A DNA stretch of 64,000 bases, taken from the NCBI GenBank assembly GCA_025656675.1, contig JAHXHN010000001.1, positions 463,501 to 527,500 on the forward strand, given 5' to 3'. The position numbers were made by a program, and so were the translations under genes. This document shows positions 8,717-18,398 of this stretch, piece after piece. Origin of the DNA: Candidatus Thiodiazotropha sp. (ex Codakia rugifera) (GTDB lineage: Bacteria; Pseudomonadota; Gammaproteobacteria; Chromatiales; Chromatiaceae). The number at the start of each line of letters is the position of its first letter. Position 1 is the first letter of the stretch. The notes beneath the pieces were generated by a model. The model was not told the origin of the DNA. It did not search any database and saw only the letters and a program-made list of their open reading frames with translations.

Positions 8717-9457
8717 TTATACTAAACTTGCTACCTCAGCATTAATCACCTTAAGATCTTCATGCCTTACATCCTTGCCGGTTACCAGAAATATCACATG
8801 ACCACCGATATTCTTGCCATGCCCACCGATACGCTCCAGTGCACGCAATGCAAGTACGATATCCACAACCTGACCCACGCTACGTGAGTCTTCCATGATA
8901 AATGTTGAGAGTCGGCGCAATGCACTTCTGAACTCTTCATCCAGTCTATCAGCCAACTTGATGACATCTACTGCAGTAGTAAGATCAAGTTCCGTAAATG
9001 CCTGCAAGCTCATACTCAGCATACCATCCACGAACTCAGCCATATCATAGATATCGCGCAATATTTCATTACCGGGTGGCGTCTTGCCATTATCATAAAA
9101 ATGAATTGTCAGATTTGCTATTTTTCTTGCTTCATCACCCACCCGCTCTAGATCAGTAATAACCTTCTGTACAGTCAGAATGTCGCGTAAGTCCCTCGCC
9201 ACTGGTTGACGCTTAGCTATTAAACGGATAATCTCCTCGGCAGCTTTTACATCAATATTGTTGAGCTCCCGATCCCGATCAATGACTAATCCTGCCTGCT
9301 TGATATCCTCATCCTTCAATGTCTGAACTGCTCGTCGCAGTTGATCCAACCCCAGTTCACCCAACTCGACAACAAGTTGATTGATCTTATCCAGTTCCTC
9401 GTTGTAAGCCTTGACAATATGCCGACCGGTTATCTCATTCATATTACTCACGCTCAA
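8717..9457 (-). CDS. phoU: Phosphate signalling protein PhoU
   Basis: PhoU is a dimeric helical protein of two PhoU domains that couples the Pst transporter to PhoR/PhoB and limits phosphate uptake. The 246 residues show both three-helix repeats, with conserved [19 protein letters not shown] and [12 protein letters not shown], and in the second repeat [15 protein letters not shown]. It is last in the phoB-pstSCAB-phoU order. The frame opens with a TTG whose TTGA overlaps the pstB stop, giving translational coupling. An ATG at 9442 (MNEITGRHI) is an alternative start that removes five residues. Confidence 0.95.
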   Translation of the reverse strand: MSVSNMNEITGRHIVKAYNEELDKINQLVVELGELGLDQLRRAVQTLKDEDIKQAGLVIDRDRELNNIDVKAAEEIIRLIAKRQPVARDLRDILTVQKVITDLERVGDEARKIANLTIHFYDNGKTPPGNEILRDIYDMAEFVDGMLSMSLQAFTELDLTTAVDVIKLADRLDEEFRSALRRLSTFIMEDSRSVGQVVDIVLALRALERIGGHGKNIGGHVIFLVTGKDVRHEDLKVINAEVASLV

Positions 9458-10338
9458 CCAAAACGGCCTGTTATGTAGTCTTCAGTTAATTTATGTCTTG
9501 GTGCGGTAAAGATCTGATCTGTCTCACCCACTTCAATCAACTTGCCCAAATGGAAATAGGCAGTCCTTTGACTGACCCGCGCCGCTTGCTGCATGGAGTG
9601 TGTGACGATGGCGATTGTGTAATTTTCACGTAGCTCATCAATCAGTTCTTCTATCTTTGCGGTTGCTATGGGATCAAGGGCTGAGCAGGGCTCATCCATG
9701 AGTATGACTTCGGGACTAACCGCAATAGCACGTGCAATGCATAGGCGTTGCTGTTGGCCACCGGAAAGGCCGGTTCCAGGTTGATCCAATCGGTCCTTTA
9801 CCTCATCCCAAAGACCGGCTTTATGTAATGATCTTTCAATGATCTCATTGAGGTGCGTATCGCTGTCACTCAGTCCATGGATACGAGGTCCATAAGCGAC
9901 ATTGTCAAAGATCGACTTCGGAAATGGATTCGGTTTCTGGAATACCATGCCCACACTGGCACGTAGCGACACCACATCGAGTCTACTGTCATAGATGTCC
10001 TGATTATCCATTTTAATTACGCCAGTAACGCGACAGATATCGATAGTGTCATTCATTCGATTAAGACAACGCAGGAAAGTAGACTTACCACATCCTGAAG
10101 GTCCGATCATAGCGATAACCTGATTCTTGCCAATATCAAGGCTGACATTAAAAATGGCTTGCTTGTCACCATAGTAAACATCCACATTTCGACAGATCAT
10201 ACGTGGATCATCAACGGTCATCTCCCCTACTGTCTCACTGCGATGATTTTCCCTTACCAGACGCATATCAATCTCAGCATCAGTCGCTGCATCAAGCTGT
10301 TCCGTAACGGCACCATTTTGATTCACTATCTCTTCCAC
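9454..10338 (-). CDS. pstB: Phosphate ABC transporter ATP-binding protein PstB
   Basis: The ATPase subunit of the high-affinity phosphate importer. Walker A is GPSGCGKST at about 79-87, the ABC signature [14 protein letters not shown], Walker B VILMDEP, and the switch His lies in VTHSMQQ. At 294 residues it is longer than the usual 250-270 because of about 45 extra acidic N-terminal residues. Later in-frame methionines ([19 protein letters not shown]) could be the true start. It lies between pstA and phoU, overlapping phoU by 4 bp. Confidence 0.96.
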   Translation of the reverse strand: MEEIVNQNGAVTEQLDAATDAEIDMRLVRENHRSETVGEMTVDDPRMICRNVDVYYGDKQAIFNVSLDIGKNQVIAMIGPSGCGKSTFLRCLNRMNDTIDICRVTGVIKMDNQDIYDSRLDVVSLRASVGMVFQKPNPFPKSIFDNVAYGPRIHGLSDSDTHLNEIIERSLHKAGLWDEVKDRLDQPGTGLSGGQQQRLCIARAIAVSPEVILMDEPCSALDPIATAKIEELIDELRENYTIAIVTHSMQQAARVSQRTAYFHLGKLIEVGETDQIFTAPRHKLTEDYITGRFG

Positions 10339-10360
10339 TCGTTACCTCACTTACGCTGGT

Positions 10361-11665
10361 TTACCAACGTCGCTCAAATTTCTTTCTCAGCCAGACAGCC
10401 AATAGATTCATACTGATAAGGAAGGCCAGCAGTACCATGATTGCTGCAGATGTGCGCTCGACAAAAGCCCTTTCCGGACTGTCCGCCCAAAGATAGACCT
10501 GTACCGGCAAGACCGCTGAAGGATCAAAGGGTCCACCGGGTATATCCACAATAAATGCCACCATGCCGATCATCAGTAGCGGTGCGGTCTCACCTAAGGC
10601 CTGTGCCATACCGATAATGGTACCGGTCAACATACCTGGCATAGCCAGTGGGAGAACATGGTGAGTAACTGTCTGCATCGGGGATGCACCCACCCCAAGT
10701 GCAGCCTCTCTGATGGAGGGTGGGACAGATTTAAGTGCAGCTCGACTGGCTATTATGATGGTTGGCAAGGTCATCAATGCCAACACCAGACCACCGACCA
10801 ACGGAACAGAACGAGGCAGTCCGAAAAAGTTGATAAATACTGCCAGGCCAAGCAGACCAAAGACAATGGAAGGTACTGCAGCCAGATTATTGATATTGAC
10901 TTCGATGAGATCGGTCCAGCGGTTTTTTGACGCAAACTCCTCAAGATAGACTGCAGCTGCAACACCGACAGGAAAGGCGATTGCAAGACAGATCAACAAG
11001 GTAAAGAAGGATCCGTAAACAGCGCCCTTGATTCCCGACAGCTCAGGTTCGCGGGAATCACCCGCCGTAAAAAACGTACTATTGAACCGTTTCTCGACAC
11101 GACCATTCTTCTGCAGTAATCGTATCCATTCCAACTGGTTATTCTTAATACGCCGATCACTCTCTACAGCATTCAGGTCGATGTGTTCTTTGATCAACAT
11201 ATCGACATCGTCATCAGCCACCAACCAGACGCTCTTTTTTGTACCTATGAGTGCAGGGTCCAACATCACCATCTCCCTCAGCTGGTATACGGCCCCTGTA
11301 CTCACCAGTTTATAGAGTGTTTTTTTCTCACGACGACTCGTAACAGAGGGAAACATTTCACGCATGGCTGCCTTTACAAGCCCTCCGTAATTGGCAGCTG
11401 ACAGTATGTCCGGGTCCGTCATACCTAGTGGCGCGATCAATGCTGGATCAAACACCACATCCAACTTCAAATAAGTCTGTTGGAAGGCAGTATAGCCATT
11501 TGCAAAAATAGTAATGAATAGGAATGATACAAAAATCAAACCTGACATGATCGCACTCAAACCCACTCGTCGAAATCGTTTTTCATTGCGATAACGTTGA
11601 TTGAGCCCCTGTTGGACACGCGCCATAGTATCGTTATGTTGTTGCAGATTATTCATACTGTTCAC
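10361..11665 (-). CDS. pstA: Phosphate ABC transporter permease PstA, long form
   Basis: A membrane subunit of the Pst importer. The C-terminal half is a standard binding-protein-dependent permease: about five helices and an EAA loop around SIREAALGVGASPMQTV, which docks PstB. At 434 residues it is much longer than classical PstA (about 290). Between the first helix (AIMSGLIFVSFLFITIFANG) and the permease core lies a roughly 170-residue periplasmic insertion, as in the long PstA proteins of many marine proteobacteria. Its start overlaps the end of pstC by 17 bp; a second ATG at 11656 would reduce this. Confidence 0.94.
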   Translation of the reverse strand: MNSMNNLQQHNDTMARVQQGLNQRYRNEKRFRRVGLSAIMSGLIFVSFLFITIFANGYTAFQQTYLKLDVVFDPALIAPLGMTDPDILSAANYGGLVKAAMREMFPSVTSRREKKTLYKLVSTGAVYQLREMVMLDPALIGTKKSVWLVADDDVDMLIKEHIDLNAVESDRRIKNNQLEWIRLLQKNGRVEKRFNSTFFTAGDSREPELSGIKGAVYGSFFTLLICLAIAFPVGVAAAVYLEEFASKNRWTDLIEVNINNLAAVPSIVFGLLGLAVFINFFGLPRSVPLVGGLVLALMTLPTIIIASRAALKSVPPSIREAALGVGASPMQTVTHHVLPLAMPGMLTGTIIGMAQALGETAPLLMIGMVAFIVDIPGGPFDPSAVLPVQVYLWADSPERAFVERTSAAIMVLLAFLISMNLLAVWLRKKFERRW

Positions 11666-13031
11666 GATATTTTCGTACGATATACAGAGCGATCATATTG
11701 AGAGCCAAGGTAATCACAAACAGTACCAATGCCAGGGCAAATGCCGCCAGGGTCTTGGCACTGTCGAACTCCTGGTCTCCAACCAGCAAAGTTACAATCT
11801 GTACCGTCACGGTTGTGACGGCTTCCAGTGGATTGGCGGTTAGATTGGCTGACAACCCAGCCGCCATCACAACAATCATTGTCTCGCCGATGGCACGGGA
11901 GACGGCCAACAACACACCGCCAACGATACCTGGCAGGGCTGCAGGCATGATGACCTGACGGATGGTTTCTGATCGAGTTGCACCCAGACCATAGGAACCA
12001 TCACGCATCGATTGTGGAACTGCATTAATCACATCATCCGATAACGATGAGACAAAGGGGATAATCATGATGCCCATCACCACACCGGCAGCCAGCGCTG
12101 ACTCTGATGAGACACTTAAGCCGAGCGAAGCACCCATATCACGAAAGAAAGGTGCCACAGTCAACGCGGCAAAGAATCCATATACAACCGTAGGAATACC
12201 GGCAAGTACTTCCAATATCGGCTTTGCCAGATCGCGAAATTTTTTACTGGCATACTCGGCCATATAGATAGCCGACATCAGGCCTATGGGTACAGCCACA
12301 ACCATTGCAATCAAAGTAATCAGGAAGGTGCCAGCAAACAGCGGAATAGCGCCAAATACACCGGATGAACCGACTTGGTCAGCTCTAATCGCTGTCTGCG
12401 GCGACCACTCCAGTCCAAAGATGAACGCTGTAATCGGTATCTGTTGAAAAAAGCGGATCGCTTCAAACAGAACCGAAAGCACTATACCGATAGTTGTGAA
12501 GACAGCCAGCGAAGAGCTGGATACCAGAAAGAAATTGATCGCCTTTTCTACCCTGTTGCGAGCACGTTGATCATGCGTTATCGACTGCCGGGCCCATAAG
12601 CCGCCCATAGTGGCCAGCGCTAAAGTGGCGACAAAAAGGGCCGTATGGCTGATTTTTTTCAGGGAAGCATAGTGATCGGAGGCCTTTTGCATGGTCTCAT
12701 CAACCGTCCTGGATACAATATTCCCCTGAGCCAGATTTCGGATGTCATTCAACACCAGGTTGAGGCGCTCAACTGGAAGATTCTGAATCTCAGAAGGTAA
12801 TCCCTCCACTACAAGCCCAGTCATCACAGCCCCTTCGAAAGAGACCCAAATAACAAATAGCAACAGAGCGGGTATGCCGCACCATAAAGCGGTCTGCATA
12901 CCATAATAGGAGGGAAGCGAGTGAAGATCTCTCACCCTGCCACTCACCAGATTCAGTGAGCGTCTTCGACCTAGGTAATAGGCCAGCACCATGAAACACA
13001 ATAATACCAAAATCAGTGTTGAAAATTGCAT
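11649..13031 (-). CDS. pstC: Phosphate ABC transporter permease PstC, long form
   Basis: The second permease of the Pst importer, 460 residues. An N-terminal helix (LILVLLCFMVLAYYLG) and a second one (WCGIPALLLFVIWVSFEG) precede a periplasmic loop. The permease core follows, with the EAA loop SMRDGSYGLGATRSETI. As with PstA, the N-terminal half is expanded compared with the 319-residue E. coli protein, so the two permeases probably form a matched long pair. The ATG at 13031 follows pstS by 66 bp, with a weak ribosome site. Confidence 0.94.
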   Translation of the reverse strand: MQFSTLILVLLCFMVLAYYLGRRRSLNLVSGRVRDLHSLPSYYGMQTALWCGIPALLLFVIWVSFEGAVMTGLVVEGLPSEIQNLPVERLNLVLNDIRNLAQGNIVSRTVDETMQKASDHYASLKKISHTALFVATLALATMGGLWARQSITHDQRARNRVEKAINFFLVSSSSLAVFTTIGIVLSVLFEAIRFFQQIPITAFIFGLEWSPQTAIRADQVGSSGVFGAIPLFAGTFLITLIAMVVAVPIGLMSAIYMAEYASKKFRDLAKPILEVLAGIPTVVYGFFAALTVAPFFRDMGASLGLSVSSESALAAGVVMGIMIIPFVSSLSDDVINAVPQSMRDGSYGLGATRSETIRQVIMPAALPGIVGGVLLAVSRAIGETMIVVMAAGLSANLTANPLEAVTTVTVQIVTLLVGDQEFDSAKTLAAFALALVLFVITLALNMIALYIVRKYREQYE

Positions 13032-13096
13032 TATACGATCCAGGAAAAGATGGCTACCTTGAAAAAGGCAGCCGCTATACGTCGATAAAAGATGAT

Positions 13097-14143
13097 CTAC
13101 TTGAGTGTCAGTCTACGCATCGAATCGACATTACTTTTAAAGATCTTGCGCTCTTCAACTGGCATCGGAATCAAACCCTTGTCAGCCAGATAGCCTTCAT
13201 CACCCCAAGCCTTCTCACTGGTGAATTCAGCCACAAAAGCATCGATACCCGGAATCTTGCCCATGTGTGCTTTCTTTACATAAAAGAACAGAGGACGTGA
13301 GACCGGATAGCTGCCATCAGCGATCTTTTCAAATGTGGGAGATACACCGTCAACCAGCGACCCCTGAACCTTATCGGAGTTCTGATCCAGGAAGCTGTAA
13401 CCAAACACACCCAATGCACCTTTGTTGGCTACCAGTTTCTGTACAATCAGATTATCGTTCTCACCGGCTTCAATATATTTCCCATCTTCACGTACTGTGT
13501 GGCAGATAGACTTATACATCTTCTTGTCTTTCTTTTTCATGGCCTTGATCCAGCCTACCTTCTTACAACCACCTTCCATTGCCAGTTCGGCAAAGGCATC
13601 ACGGGTACCTGAAGTGGGAGGAGGACCCAGAACCTCTATGGCCATTTCAGGCAGGTCGCCGTTAACCTCCTTCCAGGTCTGATAGGGATTAGAGACCAGC
13701 TTGCCACTCTCAGGCTCCTTTGGGTCTGGTACATCCTTAGCCAGCGCCAGGAAAATATCTTTACGGGTCAAAGAGAATTTTGGTGCTGCCTTGGAATTCG
13801 CCAGTGCAATACCGTCATACCCGACTTTCACTTCGATGATGTCATCAATACCATTAGTCGCACATCGCTCCACTTCAGACTTTTTGATACGGCGGGATGC
13901 ATTAGTAATATCGGGATGTTCAACACCGACCCCGGCACAAAAAAGTTTCAGACCGCCCCCAGAACCGGTCGACTCAATCTTGGGTGTTTTATGGTTAGAG
14001 GTCTTGCCAAACTGTTCGGCCACCACTGTAGCGAATGGGTAGACGGTAGAGGAACCAACCACACTGATGTAATCACGGGCGGATGCGAAGCCAACATAGC
14101 CGGTCAGTGATACTGCGACCGTCACTGAAATCAGTTTATTCAT
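13097..14143 (-). CDS. pstS: Phosphate-binding periplasmic protein PstS
   Basis: The substrate-binding component of the Pst importer. The 348 residues begin with a Sec signal peptide ending SLTGYVGFASA. The phosphate-site signature VVGSSTVYPFA (about 28-38) follows, then ESTGSGGGLKLFCAG. It also has GPPPTSGTRDAF, which supplies further phosphate contacts in this family. An AAGGAGAG ribosome site lies 8 nt before the ATG. It is the first transporter gene after phoB and is preceded by an 11-bp-periodic Pho-box array. Confidence 0.96.
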   Translation of the reverse strand: MNKLISVTVAVSLTGYVGFASARDYISVVGSSTVYPFATVVAEQFGKTSNHKTPKIESTGSGGGLKLFCAGVGVEHPDITNASRRIKKSEVERCATNGIDDIIEVKVGYDGIALANSKAAPKFSLTRKDIFLALAKDVPDPKEPESGKLVSNPYQTWKEVNGDLPEMAIEVLGPPPTSGTRDAFAELAMEGGCKKVGWIKAMKKKDKKMYKSICHTVREDGKYIEAGENDNLIVQKLVANKGALGVFGYSFLDQNSDKVQGSLVDGVSPTFEKIADGSYPVSRPLFFYVKKAHMGKIPGIDAFVAEFTSEKAWGDEGYLADKGLIPMPVEERKIFKSNVDSMRRLTLK

Positions 14144-14225
14144 ACGTCTGTCTCTCCTTAAATAATCTCTGTAACCAGTACGCCGGTTTAGTGCGTTTTC
14201 AGGCGCAGAGGATAGGCCTCAAAGA

Positions 14226-14263
14226 TGAAGCAAGGATGAGAGAAATATGACTATTCAGTGACT
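14226..14263 (-). promoter_or_regulatory. Pho-box array before pstS (four 11-bp-spaced half-sites)
   Basis: In plus-strand letters, TGAAG (14226), TGAGA (14237), TGACT (14248) and TGACT (14259) recur exactly every 11 bp. This is the spacing and orientation expected of PhoB half-sites (TGTCA-like on the coding strand) for a minus-strand promoter. The array lies 83-120 bp before the pstS ATG. The half-sites are imperfect, so periodicity is the main support. The rest of the 340-bp phoB-pstS gap holds a TGACAGG/CCTGTCA inverted repeat at 14401-14424 and a 7-bp inverted repeat at 14327-14355, with no T-run after either. Confidence 0.65.
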
Positions 14264-14485
14264 GAACACTTGTTGGGAATCTAGATATGAAAAAAGCATC
14301 TCCCCGACCCGGTAGAGATAGTAACTCGGCACCTTAATCGCGATACGGGGTGCCGTCTGAGTAAGAGACCAGCGTATTTTTAAAAAAAGGCTGTATGGAA
14401 TGACAGGGCCATGGATGCCTGTCAGCAAATTATCCTGATGATCAATATAAAAACTGATGCATCAAAACCAAACTAACGACAACAA

Positions 14486-15178
14486 TTAAAGTTTATCTGA
14501 AAACCGGTAACCCGAACCGCGTACCGTCTGAAGCAATCCCTCTTTAGCAGAAGGTTCCAACGCTTTGCGCAGGCGGCGTATATGGACATCCACGGTCCGT
14601 TCTTCGATATAGACATTGGTACCCCACACCTGATCCAGGAGCTGTCCCCGTGTAAATACGCGCTCCCGATGAGACATGAAAAAGTGCAGCAACCGGAACT
14701 CAGTAGGACCCAGCTCAATACCCTCGCCGTCCGATGATACCCGGTGACTGACAGGATCAAGCACCAAACCACCACACTCCAGATGCTCACCCGCTAGTAA
14801 TGGCGAGACACGCCGCAGGATGGAGCGTATTCTCGCTAATAACTCTCTGGCCGAAAATGGTTTGGTGACATAATCTTCTGCACCGATATCGAGACCTCGA
14901 ACCTTGTCGTCCTCCTCACCTTTTGCAGTGAGCATAATGATAGGAATCGATTCAGTTTCATGATCTTTTTTCAGTCGTCCAGCCAATTCCAACCCACTCA
15001 TGCCGGGTAACATCCAATCAAGCAGAATGAGGTCCGGCTTGGACCTGCGTATATGATTTATCGCCTGCGCCGCATCCTCAACAAAATCGGCCTGGAATCC
15101 ATCCTGTTCAAGAATGAAGCGTAACATTTCACCTACAGCAGGTTCATCATCAACCGCAAGTATTCTTGGGACACTCAT
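14486..15178 (-). CDS. phoB: Phosphate regulon response regulator PhoB
   Basis: An OmpR-family transcription factor of 230 residues. The N-terminal receiver has the acidic pair in AVDDEP, the phosphorylated Asp in LILLDWMLPGMSG and the Lys in DYVTKPFSARELL. The C-terminal winged helix contains GPTEFRLLHFFMSH, RTVDVHIRRLRKAL and VRGSGYRF. It activates the pst operon when phosphate is scarce. I chose the ATG at 15178 (MSVPRILAVDDE); an ATG 12 bp upstream would add MDRV. Unusually, no phoR kinase gene follows: the next gene is pstS. Confidence 0.93.
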   Translation of the reverse strand: MSVPRILAVDDEPAVGEMLRFILEQDGFQADFVEDAAQAINHIRRSKPDLILLDWMLPGMSGLELAGRLKKDHETESIPIIMLTAKGEEDDKVRGLDIGAEDYVTKPFSARELLARIRSILRRVSPLLAGEHLECGGLVLDPVSHRVSSDGEGIELGPTEFRLLHFFMSHRERVFTRGQLLDQVWGTNVYIEERTVDVHIRRLRKALEPSAKEGLLQTVRGSGYRFSDKL

Positions 15179-15465
15179 TACCCTATCCATATTAACTGTA
15201 CCGGCAGCTATTAAACCGGAGATTTGTTACATAGGGATGACAATCTCACGCCATTTTATGTGTGTCTGAAGCCTATACAATATAGTTGAGACAGCCTACG
15301 GTTAATACAAGGAAATTCTATAAATCAATCCCTTACTTTTTTCTCTTTATCTTCAACGGGAGCATCGCAAAACAAAACCCTGATTTTGGACCTGCTCCAT
15401 CGACCAGACACGGGGCAATGCCACTCTGACCGTTAACCCTGTATATCGAATGATTTTTCAAGCAA

Positions 15466-15825
15466 TCAGGATGTCGTACCAGCATCTGATGTCATTGACC
15501 TCCATGAATCATCGGTTGGCTGATTATTGAAAGTGTATTGAATAACCGATTCGTAGAACGCGGGCTGAGGATGCCAAAACATGACACCTATCCCATTGGG
15601 TTGTGTGTGCGTTACGATTCCCATGATTGTCCAATATGAATCCATGTGAAAAACCTCCAACTCCACCATGGCTCCCGTCAGCATGGTCAGATCAGTGGTC
15701 TTAAGGAACACTCCCTGGACAGATAGGTTTGTTGCCCTGGCTGGAAAGACCTGTTGTTTGCGATAGCGAATATAGGCCTGACCGCGCATTGAAAAACGTT
15801 TGCTGTAGCGTCTCTCGACCGACAT
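15466..15825 (-). CDS. PilZ domain protein (probable c-di-GMP receptor)
   Basis: A 119-residue single-domain protein. The N-terminal RRYSKRF matches the RxxxR half of the PilZ c-di-GMP site. ATNLSVQGVFLKT supplies the (D/N)xSxxG half, followed by the beta-strand NGIGVMFWHP. PilZ proteins bind cyclic di-GMP and modulate motility, polysaccharide or other outputs. It is monocistronic between phoB and the divergent argS, so the partner process is unknown. Confidence 0.85.
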   Translation of the reverse strand: MSVERRYSKRFSMRGQAYIRYRKQQVFPARATNLSVQGVFLKTTDLTMLTGAMVELEVFHMDSYWTIMGIVTHTQPNGIGVMFWHPQPAFYESVIQYTFNNQPTDDSWRSMTSDAGTTS

Positions 15826-15996
15826 GACTCTTTTTCCTTCTGTTTTTTCATGCTAAAACAGTCTAGATTTCGGGAATGACACAGGCATGACCGGAAAATG
15901 AACCATTTCTGACCAAAATTAACACCCACCTCTCCCCAGAACAGCACGATTCCTGGTATCCTTGCCGCCCCTGGAACAGGCAATTCAACAAACACG

Positions 15997-17757
15997 ATGA
16001 AGAAGCAGATCGAGCAATTGGTAATGACAGCGCTGCAACAGCTGGCAGCGAAAGGTGTGATCCCGCAAGCGGCAGTCAGCAGGCCCAAAATCGAGCGTAC
16101 TCGAGATAGCAAACATGGTGATTTCGCTACCAATGCAGCCATGGTGCTCGCTAAGGCTGCCCGCACCAACCCCCGTGAGCTGGCTCAGCTCCTGCTCGAT
16201 GAGCTGCCCACCACCGATCTGTTGGATCATTGCGATATAGCCGGTCCCGGATTTATCAATTTCACCCTCACCTCCACAGCCTATCACCGCCTGATTCCGG
16301 CCATTCTCAACCTGAATCACCGTTATGGCCGAAGCGATCTGGGTAATGGCAAGCGGGTGCAGGTCGAGTTCGTCTCCGCCAACCCGACGGGGCCTTTACA
16401 TGTAGGCCACGGCAGGGGGGCGGCCTATGGGTCGGTTGTTGCCGATCTCCTTGAAGCAGTCGGTTTCGAGGTACACCGTGAGTACTATGTCAACGATGCA
16501 GGCCGGCAGATGGATATCCTCGCAACCTCGATCTGGCTGCGTTATCTGGAACTCTGCGATGAAACACTGACATTCCCAGCCAATGGCTACAGGGGTGATT
16601 ATGTATGGGACATTGCCGCCACGCTCCATCGGGACCATGGCGAGGCCTATAAGCAGGATGTCACATCCGTTTTTGAAGGTGTTGCGGAAGACGAACCTGA
16701 TGGTGGTGACAAGGAAGCCCATATCGATGGACTCATTGAGAGGGCCAAACAGCTGTTAGGGGACAATCGCTACCGATTTGTCTTCGAACTGGGACTGAAT
16801 ATCATTCTTGACGATATCCGCGATGACCTCTCCCTGTTCGGGGTTAACTATGATGAGTGGTATTCGGAACGCAGTCTCACAGAAAGCGGTGCGGTTAATC
16901 AGGCCATTGAACGCCTGCGCAACAACAATCAGCTCTATGAAAAGGAAGGCGCGCTGTGGTTTCGCTCCACCGATTTTGGCGATGAAAAGGACCGTGTCGT
17001 AGTACGTGATAACGGACAGACCACCTATTTCGCCTCTGATATCGCCTACCATATGGATAAGCTTGAGCGGGGTTTCGATCGTGTGATCGATGTCTGGGGC
17101 GCTGACCACCACGGCTATATCCCACGGGTAAAAGCGGCACTGACGGCGTTAGGGGATGATCCCTCCAGGCTTGATGTCCTGTTGGTACAATTTGCCATTC
17201 TCTACCGGGGTGGCGAAAAGCTGCAGATGTCCACCCGCTCAGGACAATTCGTCACGCTCAGGGAGTTGCGTAAAGAAGTGGGTGCGGATGCTGCCCGTTT
17301 CTTCTATGTAATGCGAAAATGCGAGCAACACATGGACTTTGATCTCGACCTGGCCAAATCCCAGTCAAGTGACAACCCGGTTTATTATGTCCAATACGCC
17401 CATGCACGTATCTGCAGTGTATTTCAGCAAGCGGCAGAGCAGCAGATCCCCTTCGAGGACGATCCGTCTGCCGTCGACTATGGGCGTCTCAGTGAGCCCC
17501 ATGAACAGGCTTTGCTCACCAGTCTGGCTAAATACCCGGAAACAGTGGAATCTTCTGCACTCAGTGAGGAGCCTCATCAACTCACCCACTATTTACGGGA
17601 ATTGGCTAATGACTTTCATACCTACTACAACACCCATAAGTTTCTGGTCGAAGACTCGGCCCTGCGTGATGCCCGGCTGCAACTGATCCTGGCGACCCGA
17701 CAGGTACTCCGTAACGGACTCAATCTGCTAGGTGTCTCAGCACCCGAGAAGATGTAA
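15997..17757 (+). CDS. argS: Arginyl-tRNA synthetase
   Basis: A class I aminoacyl-tRNA synthetase of 586 residues, the normal length. The N-terminal tRNA-recognition domain runs to about residue 110. The HIGH-type signature is [20 protein letters not shown] at about 124-143. The KMSKS-equivalent is [12 protein letters not shown]. The C-terminal anticodon-binding helical domain ends [10 protein letters not shown]. It charges tRNA-Arg with arginine. No clear Shine-Dalgarno precedes the ATG. The SPOR-protein gene starts 4 bp after its stop, so the two are cotranscribed. Confidence 0.98.
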   Translation: MKKQIEQLVMTALQQLAAKGVIPQAAVSRPKIERTRDSKHGDFATNAAMVLAKAARTNPRELAQLLLDELPTTDLLDHCDIAGPGFINFTLTSTAYHRLIPAILNLNHRYGRSDLGNGKRVQVEFVSANPTGPLHVGHGRGAAYGSVVADLLEAVGFEVHREYYVNDAGRQMDILATSIWLRYLELCDETLTFPANGYRGDYVWDIAATLHRDHGEAYKQDVTSVFEGVAEDEPDGGDKEAHIDGLIERAKQLLGDNRYRFVFELGLNIILDDIRDDLSLFGVNYDEWYSERSLTESGAVNQAIERLRNNNQLYEKEGALWFRSTDFGDEKDRVVVRDNGQTTYFASDIAYHMDKLERGFDRVIDVWGADHHGYIPRVKAALTALGDDPSRLDVLLVQFAILYRGGEKLQMSTRSGQFVTLRELRKEVGADAARFFYVMRKCEQHMDFDLDLAKSQSSDNPVYYVQYAHARICSVFQQAAEQQIPFEDDPSAVDYGRLSEPHEQALLTSLAKYPETVESSALSEEPHQLTHYLRELANDFHTYYNTHKFLVEDSALRDARLQLILATRQVLRNGLNLLGVSAPEKM

Positions 17758-17761
17758 CGCT

Positions 17762-18346
17762 ATGGCAGACTATAAACATCGTGCCCGAAACAAAAAGAAA
17801 CAGCGCCAGAGTGGTGGTAGCTGTCTACTCTATTTCTTTGGTGGACTGGTCGCCGGTGCCTTCCTGATGGGACTGACCTGGCTAAAGCTGGGACCCGATC
17901 TTGCCAATGCCCGGGTGCCCGGTGTCACGAAACCGCGGCCTGCACCTGTCCAACAGGACAACCAGCCTGCACCAAAACCCACCTTTAAGTTCTACACCAT
18001 CCTGCCAGAGATGGAAGTCGTCATACCTGATGAGGAGACTGTTGCACCGGAAAGGCCTGAGGCTGCAAAAGCGCAACTGCAACCAGCACCCGATTCGATT
18101 CAGGATCGAAGCAGTTATATCCTGCAAATGGGTTCATTTCGTAAACACCAGGATGCCGACCGCCTGAAGGCAAGACTTGCCTTGATCGGTATAGAGGCGG
18201 AAATCCAAAAGGTCAGTATCAATAACCGGGATACCTACCATCGGGTCCGCAGCGGTCCCTATAACTCTCAAAACCAGTTGAATGCAGTACGACGGCTTGC
18301 CAATGAAAACAGCATCACCAGCCTGGTCATCAAGCTAAAAAAGTAG
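17762..18346 (+). CDS. SPOR domain membrane protein (FtsN-like)
   Basis: A 194-residue bitopic protein with a basic cytoplasmic start (YKHRARNKKKQRQ), one transmembrane helix (LLYFFGGLVAGAFLMGLTWL) and a Pro/Gln-rich linker. The C-terminal SPOR domain is seen in YILQMGSFRKHQDADRLKAR and VRSGPYNSQNQLNA. SPOR domains bind denuded glycan strands at the division septum. Placement right after argS is a common context for FtsN-like genes in gammaproteobacteria. The ATG at 17762 gives the expected cytoplasmic tail; an earlier frame start overlaps argS. Confidence 0.88.
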   Translation: MADYKHRARNKKKQRQSGGSCLLYFFGGLVAGAFLMGLTWLKLGPDLANARVPGVTKPRPAPVQQDNQPAPKPTFKFYTILPEMEVVIPDEETVAPERPEAAKAQLQPAPDSIQDRSSYILQMGSFRKHQDADRLKARLALIGIEAEIQKVSINNRDTYHRVRSGPYNSQNQLNAVRRLANENSITSLVIKLKK

Positions 18347-18363
18347 CATCAGACTAAGAGATT

Positions 18364-18388
18364 GTTAACACGCAATTGATTGTCACTG
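18364..18388 (+). repeat. Diverged copy of dispersed GTTAAC repeat
   Basis: GTTAAC followed by CGCAATTGATTGTCACTG matches 20 of 25 positions with the minus-strand copy near 53030-53061. It lies 18 bp after the SPOR gene and in the same orientation. The AGGGCC part of the core is not preserved here. Confidence 0.5.
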
Positions 18389-18398
18389 TTGCACCTGA

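Noticed and set aside
14327-14355. CGGCACC/GGTGCCG inverted repeat between phoB and pstS as a terminator
   Set aside because: The stem is short with a 15-nt loop and no T-run in either direction.
15687-16169. A 160-codon minus-strand frame opposite the PilZ/argS boundary
   Set aside because: It overlaps the start of argS and the PilZ gene on the complement, and the protein is low-complexity Cys/Arg-rich sequence with no ribosome site.
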